A stretch of 43,626 nt of DNA, taken from an uncultured Oscillospiraceae bacterium. Its GTDB lineage: Bacteria > Bacillota > Clostridia > Oscillospirales > JAAYXM01. The stretch spans positions 1-43,626 of the forward strand of contig CAKSEF010000007.1 of the NCBI GenBank assembly GCA_934446465.1, in the 5' to 3' direction. Positions 21,024 through 29,400 of this stretch are shown here, piece by piece. Every line of letters starts with the position of its first letter. Position 1 is the stretch's first letter. The position numbers and the translations under genes are program-made. The notes beneath the pieces are model-generated. The model was not told where the DNA came from. It ran no database searches and saw only the letters and a program-made list of their open reading frames with translations.

Positions 21024-21610
21024 ACTACGATTATACCGATAAGATTATTTTATATATTGATAAAGAACTTATCGAAGAATACTCTAAGTTGAAATGCCTT
21101 GCTTCTTTCGATGAAATAAATGTTCTCGAATCGGTAAAAACCCTTCGTAAAAAAATAAGCGCACTTGTAAGAAAAGCATTCCGACGGCTTGCGAACAATG
21201 TTTACAATGATAATCGTAAAGTTAACGGCGTTCAACACATTGATAATGATTGGATTGATTTTTTGCTATCGACATACGATCCTGTAAGTAAGTATTCGTT
21301 TGACGCGGAGCTTGAACGAAAATGTGCTCGATTGACCGAAGCTATTCTTGCAAGCTCAACAAAAACACAGGAGATAGATGCCGCGCTTCGGGCAATGTCC
21401 TTCATGTGCCGCATCTACGCTGACAGGATAACAGATGAGGCGGTTATGCAAGCGTATAAAGATGATGGCGAGGATTATGTTTTATGGGTGGCGGAAAACG
21501 ACGCAAAAACCTGTTCCGTATGCCGTAAACGTAACGGGAAAATATATGAAACAGACAATGTGCCGCCCGACCCACATCCGAATTGTCGTTGCAGACGAGA
21601 AAGAGTGTAA
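21020..21610 (+). CDS. Phage Mu F-like minor head protein
   Basis: A 196-residue protein overlapping the portal stop. The C-terminal part has the Mu-F signature: VLWVAENDAKTCSVCRKRNG, then PPDPHPNCRCRRE with the conserved cysteines and histidine. The N-terminal half is helical with many basic residues. These proteins are minor capsid components that follow the portal in SPP1-like phages and may bind DNA. Shorter than many homologues. Confidence 0.8.
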   Translation: MNYDYTDKIILYIDKELIEEYSKLKCLASFDEINVLESVKTLRKKISALVRKAFRRLANNVYNDNRKVNGVQHIDNDWIDFLLSTYDPVSKYSFDAELERKCARLTEAILASSTKTQEIDAALRAMSFMCRIYADRITDEAVMQAYKDDGEDYVLWVAENDAKTCSVCRKRNGKIYETDNVPPDPHPNCRCRRERV

Positions 21611-21613
21611 GAT

Positions 21614-21763
21614 ATGGAAGGGTTTTTAACACAGGAGGTCAACGACCTTATTATGAAAATAGTCCGACGGGGAAACTCTGCGGAAATAAAAAAGGAAAAT
21701 AATAAACTCGTTATTGTGGAAATCGAGAGACGGGTACGAAACAAGACCGCTATAAACGGATAG
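21614..21763 (+). CDS. 49-residue phage protein
   Basis: Starts 3 bases after the preceding stop. Reads EVNDLIMKIVRRGNSAEIK then LVIVEIERRVR, a helix followed by a beta hairpin. Small ORFs with this (I/V)xxIIxRGNxAE pattern are frequent at this point in Firmicutes siphophages. The ribosome binding site is weak, so translational coupling is likely. Function unknown. Confidence 0.65.
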   Translation: MEGFLTQEVNDLIMKIVRRGNSAEIKKENNKLVIVEIERRVRNKTAING

Positions 21764-21777
21764 CGGGATACAGTCAA

Positions 21778-21816
21778 CAGGGACTATGAGCATAACGCTC
21801 ACAGTCCCTGTTTTTT
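21778..21816 (+). terminator. Intrinsic terminator before the scaffold gene
   Basis: CAGGGACT (21778) pairs with AGTCCCTG (21802), with an inner GAGC/GCTC extension and T7 at 21810. Shares a 17-base sequence with the terminator before terL. Confidence 0.8.
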
Positions 21817-21826
21817 TGAGTTATAT

Positions 21827-21897
21827 GCGACGATAAGTCGCTTGATATAACGGCAACAGTGAAGTTGCAGCAAAAACGCGCACGGGAGAAAACCCGT
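21827..21897 (+). promoter_or_regulatory. Structured leader with three small hairpins
   Basis: In the gap before the scaffold gene are three 5-bp hairpins in a row: GCGAC-GATAA-GTCGC (21827), GCAAC-AGTGAA-GTTGC (21853), ACGGG-AGAAAA-CCCGT (21882). No promoter is evident after the terminator, so this may be an mRNA processing or stability leader for the heavily expressed scaffold and capsid genes. Confidence 0.4.
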
Positions 21898-21953
21898 TCA
21901 AAAACAGATTTTTTTGTGCAGTGAAGCATTTCAAAAACGCAGGAGGAAAACAT

Positions 21954-22532
21954 ATGGCAAAGATTGACACTACAAGAATTGAGGGTTATGCGAATATGAC
22001 CCCGGAACAGAAAATCGCCGCGCTTGAAGCGATAGAGTATGAAGACAATGCTTCGGAGCTCGAACGTTACAAAAATGCAGTATCTAAGGCAAACAGCGAA
22101 GCCGCCGAGTGGAAGAGAAAACATAACGCGCTTTTATCCGAAGAGGATAAAAAGAAACAGGAAAACGAAGAGGAACTTACGTCTCTGCGTAAAAGGGTAG
22201 GAGAACTGGAAAGAGAAAAACTCATTTCTGGACATAAAGCTCGTTTTCTTGCGCTCGGTTACGAGGAAACGCTCGCCGACGATACCGCAAAGGCTATGGC
22301 GGACGGCGAGACCGATAAGGTTTTTGCCAATCAGAAAAAATTCCTTGAAAATCACGATAAAGCGTATAAAGCAAAACTTATGGGAAGCGGCTCGACGCCT
22401 CCCCCGGGAAGTTCGGCAGGTAACGAAAAAACAGACTTCTCTAAACTTATCGAGGACGCTCAAAACAGACGCGATTACAGCGCAGTTGCGTACTATACCC
22501 GTCTGCAAGAGCAAGAAAAACAAAATGAATAA
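21954..22532 (+). CDS. Scaffolding protein (Gp20-like minor structural)
   Basis: A 192-residue protein. ATG 21954 with AGGAGG 7 bases upstream is preferred to the upstream GTG at 21921. It has a long coiled coil (about residues 30-85, SELERYKNAVSKANSEAAEW, ELTSLRKRVGELEREK), the RFLALGYEETLADDTAKAM motif, a Gly/Ser/Pro linker and a helical C-terminus. This is the layout of siphophage scaffolds placed just before the capsid gene. Confidence 0.82.
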   Translation: MAKIDTTRIEGYANMTPEQKIAALEAIEYEDNASELERYKNAVSKANSEAAEWKRKHNALLSEEDKKKQENEEELTSLRKRVGELEREKLISGHKARFLALGYEETLADDTAKAMADGETDKVFANQKKFLENHDKAYKAKLMGSGSTPPPGSSAGNEKTDFSKLIEDAQNRRDYSAVAYYTRLQEQEKQNE

Positions 22533-22551
22533 ATAAAGGAGAAAAATCAAA

Positions 22552-23580
22552 ATGGCTGATAATTATGCAACCAGTTTCGGAGTGGTGAACTACTCCGGTA
22601 TGCTCTTTAACAAGGGCAACACAAGAACTCCGCTTTCATCCGTTATCGGAACGAGAGCAAAGACCACCGACCACGTTGAATTCGTTGTCGGACAGAACTA
22701 TACGACAGGCGGTGGTTCACAGCCTGCAATCAGCGAGACAGCTTCTCTTACCGCGCCCGATGCAAGTGTGGTAACCCGTTCGCAGGAAACCAATGTCACG
22801 CAGATTTTTCATGAATCCGTAGGCGTTTCGTACGCAAAGGAATCCAATATGGGAACTCTTTCGGGCGTGAATGTCGCAAATCAGACCTCTAACCCGATCA
22901 ACGAACTTGATTTTCAGGTCGCGGCAAAAATGCAGAAGATTGCAAGAGACATTGAGTATACATTTATTAACGGTGTGTACAACAAAGCGACATCCGACGC
23001 AACAATAAACAAGACAAGAGGTCTTGTCCCCGCCATAACCACCAATACAAAGGCTATGGGAAGCAAACCTCTCGGTCTTTGGGATATTGCGGATATGGTA
23101 AAAAAAGTGTATGAGAGCAATGCTCCCTCCTCGGAACTTTGCCTCTGGTGCGACGCAGTTACCATGTTCCAAATCAATGCAGATGCGGTACAGAACGGGC
23201 TTACAGTAGTACCTGCCGCGCGTGAAATCAACGGAATCGCGCTTTCAAGCGTAGTTACGCCCCTCGGCGTAGTTTACCTCTATCTTGGCGAATGTCTGCC
23301 GGAGGGAACGGCTCTGCTGCTCAACCTCGATGTTATTTCGCCTGTCGGACAGCCTGTTCCCGATAAGGGCAATTTCTTCCTTGAAGAACTTGCGAAAAAC
23401 GGCGCCGGCACGAAGTATCAGATTTTCGGACAACTCGGACTTGATTACGGTCCCGAATGGTATCACGGCAAGTTTACCGGTATAGCGAAAACATTTACGA
23501 AGCCCGAATATAGCCGCAGCGTTTATGTGACTGGCGGTAATATCACAACGACCGCAGCGTCGCAGTCAACGAGCGGCTGA
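22552..23580 (+). CDS. Major capsid protein (SU10/DUF5309 type)
   Basis: A 342-residue protein with AAGGAG before its ATG. SU10-type blocks are visible: VEFVVGQNY, TQIFHESVGVSYAKES, EYTFINGVYNKAT, TRGLVPAITT, LWCDAVTMFQI and QIFGQLGLDYGPEWYHGKFTG near the end. It builds the HK97-fold shell. A Ser/Thr-rich tail ends the chain. Placement between scaffold and connectors confirms the role. Confidence 0.88.
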   Translation: MADNYATSFGVVNYSGMLFNKGNTRTPLSSVIGTRAKTTDHVEFVVGQNYTTGGGSQPAISETASLTAPDASVVTRSQETNVTQIFHESVGVSYAKESNMGTLSGVNVANQTSNPINELDFQVAAKMQKIARDIEYTFINGVYNKATSDATINKTRGLVPAITTNTKAMGSKPLGLWDIADMVKKVYESNAPSSELCLWCDAVTMFQINADAVQNGLTVVPAAREINGIALSSVVTPLGVVYLYLGECLPEGTALLLNLDVISPVGQPVPDKGNFFLEELAKNGAGTKYQIFGQLGLDYGPEWYHGKFTGIAKTFTKPEYSRSVYVTGGNITTTAASQSTSG

Positions 23581-23603
23581 TAAGGAAGGGGAGGTGAGCG
23601 GTA

Positions 23604-23933
23604 ATGATGACAGGTGAAACGATGAAAACGCGGCTTTCCGCATTGACGGGTGAGAACGATGAAAACATACTGCTCACCTATCTTGATTTAGCTGCCGATA
23701 AAATTCTTTCGAAATGTTATCCTTATAATCCCGAAAAGCGTATTGTTCCCGCAAGGTATCAGGGGGTTCAGCTTGAAGTCGCGGTATATATGCTCAACAA
23801 GCGTGGCGCAGAGGGCGAAACCTCTCATGATGAAAACGGGATAAATCGTTCGTATGAAAGCGCGAGCATTCCGGATTCAATGTTAAAGGACGTTATCCCG
23901 TTTGCGTCTGCATTTTCCGTGACTGAAAGGTAG
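23604..23933 (+). CDS. Head-tail connector (Gp6-like adaptor)
   Basis: A 109-residue helical protein with GGGGAGG upstream; the start is ATG 23604 or the next codon. LLTYLDLAADKILSKCYPY followed by LEVAVYMLNKRGAEGETSHDENGI is the standard pattern of DNA-packaging adaptors that bind beneath the portal. Position right after the capsid gene agrees. Confidence 0.8.
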   Translation: MMTGETMKTRLSALTGENDENILLTYLDLAADKILSKCYPYNPEKRIVPARYQGVQLEVAVYMLNKRGAEGETSHDENGINRSYESASIPDSMLKDVIPFASAFSVTER

Positions 23934-23941
23934 GCGGGAAT

Positions 23942-24316
23942 ATGCGTTGTTTGGAGAGAAACAAAACGACTTTTTATTACTGTCTGTACGAAGGAAAAAC
24001 ACCCGTTGCGGATAATGAGGGCAACGAGACGGGAGAAGTACAAATTACTTATTCCGCTCCGATATCGCTGAAAGCAAGCGTTTCCCCGGCTGCGGGACAG
24101 ACATCAATTGAGCAATTCGGAACATCTCTGCAATATGATAAAGTTATAGTTATTGATGATCCGGATTGTGCCATAGATGAAACCACTGTCCTGTTCGTGG
24201 ATAAAGAACCTGAGTTTGATGCTTTCGGAGATCCGTTGTTCGATTATACGGTAAAAAAAGTCGCAAGGTCTATAAACAGCGTTTCTGTTGCTGTTCAACG
24301 TGTTGAGGTATCCTGA
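23942..24316 (+). CDS. Head closure-type protein
   Basis: A 124-residue beta-rich protein (LKASVSPAAGQTSIEQFG, YDKVIVIDD, DYTVKKVARSINSVSVAVQRV). It sits where the head closure (stopper) protein lies, between adaptor and Gp10-like protein. The family is only weakly marked by sequence, so the call depends mostly on position and on the pattern of a small beta-barrel. Its stop overlaps the next ATG. Confidence 0.6.
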   Translation: MRCLERNKTTFYYCLYEGKTPVADNEGNETGEVQITYSAPISLKASVSPAAGQTSIEQFGTSLQYDKVIVIDDPDCAIDETTVLFVDKEPEFDAFGDPLFDYTVKKVARSINSVSVAVQRVEVS

Positions 24317-24834
24317 TGAAGATTGAAATTCAAAATGCGGACAGACTGATAAAGAGACTTCTCGTTTATAAGAATTCACTTGAATCGAAGTGCCATCGTT
24401 TACTTGACGCGCTTGCGCTGATAGGAATAAATACAGCCGACACAGAATTCAGAACCGCACAGTATGACGGCGATAATGATGTTACGGTAAACAATCAGCC
24501 CGAATGGATCGGAGAAAATAAACTGTTTCTCACGGCGACGGGAAAAACAGTAACGTTTATCGAATTCGGTACGGGCGTTTTTTATCCGCAACAACACCCG
24601 AAAGCGGCAGAACTCGGAGCAATACGAGGTGCATACGGTCAGGGCAAAGGCTCACGTGACACATGGGGATACTATGGTTCAAAAGGAACAAACGGAAAAG
24701 TTATAAAAGAAACAGAAAAGGGAACCGTTGTTCTGACCCACGGAAATCCTCCGGCAAGGGCGATGTATTCCGCGGGAAAGGATATGAGGGAACAAATCGT
24801 GAAAATTGCAAGAGAGGTGTTCAAAAATGGTTGA
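24316..24834 (+). CDS. HK97 Gp10-like neck/tail completion protein
   Basis: A 172-residue protein. The N-terminal helix, FIEFGTGVFYPQQHP and the end GNPPARAMYSAGKDMREQIVK are the conserved Gp10 blocks (EFGTG near the middle, then the PARPF-like motif PPARAM). These proteins form the joint between head and tail. Overlaps neighbours on both sides. Confidence 0.82.
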   Translation: MKIEIQNADRLIKRLLVYKNSLESKCHRLLDALALIGINTADTEFRTAQYDGDNDVTVNNQPEWIGENKLFLTATGKTVTFIEFGTGVFYPQQHPKAAELGAIRGAYGQGKGSRDTWGYYGSKGTNGKVIKETEKGTVVLTHGNPPARAMYSAGKDMREQIVKIAREVFKNG

Positions 24835-25228
24835 CATAGAGAACGCCGTGTTTTCAGAAGTAAAAAAGACTTTGATAAAGCAGTTTCCGAACATAACTGT
24901 TGAAAGCGTTACCAATTACAGTCCGGCAGAGTTTCCTTTTGCTTGTATCGAGGAAGCAGACAACTATTCATATCTTGCGTCTCGTGATACCGGAAGTAAT
25001 GAAAATCATGTTACGGTTGTTTATGAAGTCAATGCATACTCAAATAACCCTACGCGAAAGAAGAGCGAATGTAAGACTATAATTTCCGCAGTTGACGATG
25101 TTATGCTCGGAATGGGGTTTACCCGAAACACAAAAATCCCGATAAATACAGACGGCGCCGCAATGTACAGGATTTTCGCAAGATATACGGCGGTCGTATC
25201 AAAAACAAAAACAATTTACAGGAGGTAA
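24827..25228 (+). CDS. Tail terminator-like protein
   Basis: A 133-residue protein. ATG 24827 follows AGAGAGGTG and overlaps the preceding stop; an earlier in-frame codon at 24806 is less likely. The alternation of helix (IENAVFSEVKKTLIKQF) and strands (FPFACIEEADN, TVVYEVNAYSN, YRIFARYTAVV) fits tail terminator proteins, which cap the tail tube. Position before the tube gene supports it. Confidence 0.7.
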   Translation: MVDIENAVFSEVKKTLIKQFPNITVESVTNYSPAEFPFACIEEADNYSYLASRDTGSNENHVTVVYEVNAYSNNPTRKKSECKTIISAVDDVMLGMGFTRNTKIPINTDGAAMYRIFARYTAVVSKTKTIYRR

Positions 25229-25233
25229 AATAT

Positions 25234-25668
25234 ATGGCTATCTCTACATATAAAGTTTTCCTGATGAAGAAAGGCTCTTCCGGGAATACCTATGCAAAAC
25301 TCATAGACATTAAGGACTTCCCCGATCTCGGCGGTGCTCCCGAAATGCTTGAAACAACGACGCTTTCAGATCCTGCCCAGACGTATATTCCGGGCATTCA
25401 GTCTCAGGAAGCGCTCGAATTTACCGCGAACTATACGAAAACGGATTACGACACACTCAAAGCGCTTGAAGATCAGGATCTTGATCTTGCGCTCTGGTTT
25501 GGCGGTACGGAATCGGGCGGAGTTGCTACGCCGACCGGGGCGGACGGCAAATATAAGTTTACGGGGCGGCTGTCCGTGTTCATCTCGGGCGGCGGCGTGA
25601 ACGAAGTTGTTGATATGACGGTTTCAATCGCGCCCTCTACGCTTATTACACCCGATACTGGCGAATAA
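25234..25668 (+). CDS. Major tail tube protein
   Basis: A 144-residue beta-rich protein with AGGAGG upstream. LIDIKDFPDLGGAPEMLETTTLSD and then YIPGIQ, LEFTANYTKTDYDTLK, FTGRLSVFISGGG, VVDMTVSIAPST make the tube-protein fold seen in siphophages. It polymerises around the tape measure. One of the more strongly expressed late genes by position. Confidence 0.85.
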   Translation: MAISTYKVFLMKKGSSGNTYAKLIDIKDFPDLGGAPEMLETTTLSDPAQTYIPGIQSQEALEFTANYTKTDYDTLKALEDQDLDLALWFGGTESGGVATPTGADGKYKFTGRLSVFISGGGVNEVVDMTVSIAPSTLITPDTGE

Positions 25669-25685
25669 TTCAGGAGGTTATCAGT

Positions 25686-26015
25686 ATGGCAAAGACAATA
25701 ACTCTAAAATATGACGGTGCCGAGTATACGCTCGAATTTACCCGAAAATCCATAGAAACCATGGAAAAACAGGGCTTTGTAATCGGAGATATGGGAGATC
25801 GTCCCGTAACGATGTTGCCTATGCTTTTTTCGGGCGCATTCCTTGCGCATCATCGATCCGTGCGCAAAGATATAATCGACAAGATTTTTGACGGATTGAC
25901 GAACAGGGACGAATTGTTCCAGAAGCTTGCAGAGATGTATGCGGAACCCATTGAGGCTCTTATGGATGATCCCGAGGTTAAAGAGGGAAACGCGACTTGG
26001 GGGGCGAACTGGTAA
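25686..26015 (+). CDS. Tail assembly chaperone, G-like
   Basis: A 109-residue protein with AGGAGG upstream (DUF5055-like). LKYDGAEYTLEFTRKSIETME at the start and AFLAHHRS in the middle are typical. It ends at TGG TAA soon after a run of six Gs, where ribosomes probably slip into the -1 frame to make a longer G-T product. Such paired chaperones coat the tape measure during tail assembly. Confidence 0.82.
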   Translation: MAKTITLKYDGAEYTLEFTRKSIETMEKQGFVIGDMGDRPVTMLPMLFSGAFLAHHRSVRKDIIDKIFDGLTNRDELFQKLAEMYAEPIEALMDDPEVKEGNATWGANW

Positions 26016-26437
26016 GGGATTCGTCTCCCGATATCGGGGACGGAACATTAAAAAGTTCTGTCCCCAAAACCTTAACGGAACAATTTTATGAAGTCTTTCC
26101 TTTCTACCTTTCAATAGGTATGACTTATTCGCAGTTCTGGCATGAAGATTGTTGTCTTGTCAAGTATTACAGGAAAGCGCATGAAATAGTTCAGCAAAGA
26201 AAAAATCAGGAACTGTGGGTTCAGGGCGCGTATATTTATGAGGTTCTTGCAGATATATCGCCGATTTTGGTTGCTTTTCCGAGAAAAGGAGCGAAAGCAT
26301 TACCGTACCTTAACGAACCTATCCCACTTACTCGTAGGGATGTTTTGCAAAAAAAAGAACGCGAGGCGCGAATTCGTTACGAGAAACAGAAATCAAAAGT
26401 CACATCTTGGATTAAAGGTATAAATAAAAAATCCTGA
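25997..26437 (+). CDS. Tail assembly chaperone, -1 frameshift extension (T-like)
   Basis: This frame overlaps the end of the G-like gene in the -1 frame and has no ribosome binding site; its only possible start is a TTG within the G-run. The reading frame continues as a fusion of G with about 140 more residues (EQFYEVFPFYLSIGMTYSQFW, HEDCCLVKYYRKAHEIVQQRK, a basic coiled tail). YSQFW is a hallmark of the T domain of Clostridia tail chaperones. The full product would run from 25686 to 26437. Confidence 0.75.
   Translation: MGGELVRDSSPDIGDGTLKSSVPKTLTEQFYEVFPFYLSIGMTYSQFWHEDCCLVKYYRKAHEIVQQRKNQELWVQGAYIYEVLADISPILVAFPRKGAKALPYLNEPIPLTRRDVLQKKEREARIRYEKQKSKVTSWIKGINKKS
25999..26065 (+). promoter_or_regulatory. 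-1 ribosomal frameshift signal
   Basis: G6 at 25999-26004 lets the P-site Gly tRNA re-pair one base back. A stem GGGGACGGAAC (26036) with GTTCTGTCCCC (26055), 11 pairs with one G-T, lies 31 bases downstream, and a short CCCGAT/ATCGGG stem lies between. The zero frame stops at 26013-26015. The long gap to the main stem is unusual. Confidence 0.6.
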
Positions 26438-26456
26438 CGGGAGGAGGTAAAGCGGC

Positions 26457-29400
26457 ATGGAAAACAATGTGGTTGATACTTTACGAATCGAAGTCGAAGC
26501 CAATACGGAAAAAGCCGTAAAAGGTATTGACGGTTTGTCTTCGGCACTTAAACGTATTAAGAAAATTTCCGCGACAAAAACAAAGGACAGCAGCACGGAA
26601 ATAGCCGCAATAAGCGCTGCGATAAAAAGTATTGATGAAGGCGATATTAAGAAAATTCAGTCTCTTGCCTCCGCACTTGAAAGATTGGGCGCTGTAAAGA
26701 TTTCAAAGACTATTGCAAGAAACCTATCCGGAATAACAGGTAAAGTTTTTTCCGCTCCTGCCGTCGCTTCTCCCGCAACGGATACGGCAAACAGAATCAA
26801 TGACATCACGGAGCCTATAACGGATACGACGAATACAGAACAGATTGAAGAGACCGCAACTGCCGTTGAGAATCTCGGGGAAGAATTTGCCAATGCGGGA
26901 AATGAAGGTGAAGAAGCCGGAAGAAAAGGCAGCTGCGCAATAAAAAAAATCAAATCAAGTGTTACTTCCGCCCTTGGACCGGTATCAAGATTCTTCAAAA
27001 TGTTTGAGAAGAGACTTATTTACAGAGGGCTTAACGCTTTAATTTCGGGAATCACAAATCTTTTTAAGACGGGAGTCAATAATCTCTATCAGTACAGCAA
27101 GACAATAAACGGTACGTTTGCCGCATCCATGGATACTATATCTACGGCGGTCAATTATCTCCGTAACTCTGTCGGTGCGGCATGCGCTCCTATAATCAAC
27201 GCCCTTGCCCCTGTTATAGACAGACTTGCAGATAAGGCTGTCAACCTGCTTGATACTCTCAATCAAGTTATATCAAGACTTTCAGGGGCAAAAACATGGA
27301 CAAAAGCCATCAAGGGGACAAGTGAATATGCCACAGCAACGGGCAAAGCAGCAAAGGCAAATAAGGAACTTAAAAAATCTATACTCGGAATAGACGAAAT
27401 CAATGCTTTAAGCGACAATTCGTCCGCAACAAATGATTCAGTCTCTACAAAGCCTTCATCTGTATATAAATTTGAAGAACTTCCAATCGATACAGCAAAA
27501 ATAGACAAGATAATCAACAGATTGAAAGTCCTCGGCGTAATTGTCGGGAGTATTGCTGCGGGATTTATAGCTTGGAAAATATCATCAAATGTTCTCGGCT
27601 TTGTATCTGCCATATCCACTTTATTCGGCAAAGGAATGAGTGTCGGAGGAAAAACAAGTGGAGGAATAACAAATGTAAAAGGCACATTAAAGGCTATGGC
27701 GAGTATCGGTATCATTATCGGCGGCGTTGTTTCATTGATAACTACTCTCGGACTATTGATGAAAATACCTGGCTTTAAAGAAACAATTAAAAGCGGAACA
27801 TCATCTCTGTCAATCGTTTTTAACGGCATAAGACAAATACTGCTTCCGCTCACGCTTTTAAGTGCAGGAATGGTTTTACTCGGAAAAATCAAAGTTGCAA
27901 CAGTAGCGAAAGGAGCAGCAAATACAGCGATAATAATCGGAGGCGTAACCGTGCTTATTACCGCAATCGGCGCTTTGATGTCTATACCACACATTTCAGA
28001 TTTCATGTCAACCGGTATCGCAACCGTAATAAATATAATGAACGGTTTGATGAGCGTTGCTGTTCCCATTGGTCTGCTTTCCGCATATATGATAATTCTT
28101 GGGGTTATTCCCGTTCAAACAGTTGCTTTGGGACTTGCGAACATGGCAATCATATTAGCGGGAACGACAGTTGTTCTTACCGCGATAGGGGCGCTGATGT
28201 CCATTCCGGGCTTCTCAGAGTTTTCAAGTTCGGGCGTAAAAGCTGTTCAGGATATTTTGAACGGCTTGTATGAAGTTGCACTTCCGCTCGGTGTTTTGTC
28301 TGCACTATTGATTGCTCTCGGAATTGCAACGCCCACTGTAATTCTTTCGGGGTTGGCAGGTTTTGCACTTGTTATAGGCGGTCTGTCTCTTGTTTTAGTG
28401 GCACTCGGAGCGTTGCGGCAAATAGATGGCTTTGAATGGATTATCGGAGAAGGCGGCAAAGTTCTTTGTCAGTTGGGAGAAATCCTCGGTTCATTCGCGG
28501 CAAGCCTTATTACAGGCTTTGCCGATAAGGTTACAGACATATTGCCTATGATAGGCGAAAAACTGTCCTTGTTTATGACAAACGCAGAACCGTTTTTCTC
28601 CGGTCTTGAAAGAATCGACGAAAGCACCGCGGTCGCAGCGCAGGCTCTTGCAGGCTGTATATTGGCTCTTACTGCGGCAGCCGTGCTTGAAGGGTTGACT
28701 TCATGGATAACAGGCGGCAGATCTCTCGAACAATTCGGAGCAATGCTACCCGAATTCGGCAAAAACATGAACGAATACAGTCGCAACGTTGACGGAATAA
28801 AATCTGCTGTTGTGGAGGAATCCGCAAAGGCGGCAAAGGCTGTTGCAGAAGTCGCAAAAAACCTTCCGTTGCAAGGCGGACTGCTTGGTTTAGTCGTTGG
28901 TGAAAGGCAATCTTTGCTTGAATTCGGGAAAATGCTTCCTGAATTCGGGACAAATCTCCGTAAATACAGTAAAAATGTTGACGGGATAAAGGCAGATGTT
29001 GTTGAAGCATCCTCGAAAGCGGCAAAATCCATAACGGAAATAGCAGAAAATCTTCCGCTGTACGGAGGGCTTTTGGGACTTCTCGCAGGCGAAAGGCAGA
29101 CTTTATCGGACTTCGGCGCGATGCTTCCGAGTTTTGGACGAAACCTTAAAGATTATTCAGACCGTGTCAGAGGGCTTGACACGAACGTCGTTGTAAATTC
29201 AGCCAATGCGGCAAAGGCTATATCTGAGGTCGCGGACAATCTTCCGACGGAAGGCGGCATTAAAGAATTCTTCGTCGGAAGTAACGGCATAGATGTTTTT
29301 GGTGAAAAGTTGGCGAGTTTCGGACGTAACTTTGCAGCCTATTACGACTATGTAAAAGGGTTCTCTATTTCTATCCTTAATACGGCTGCATCTGCGCTAA

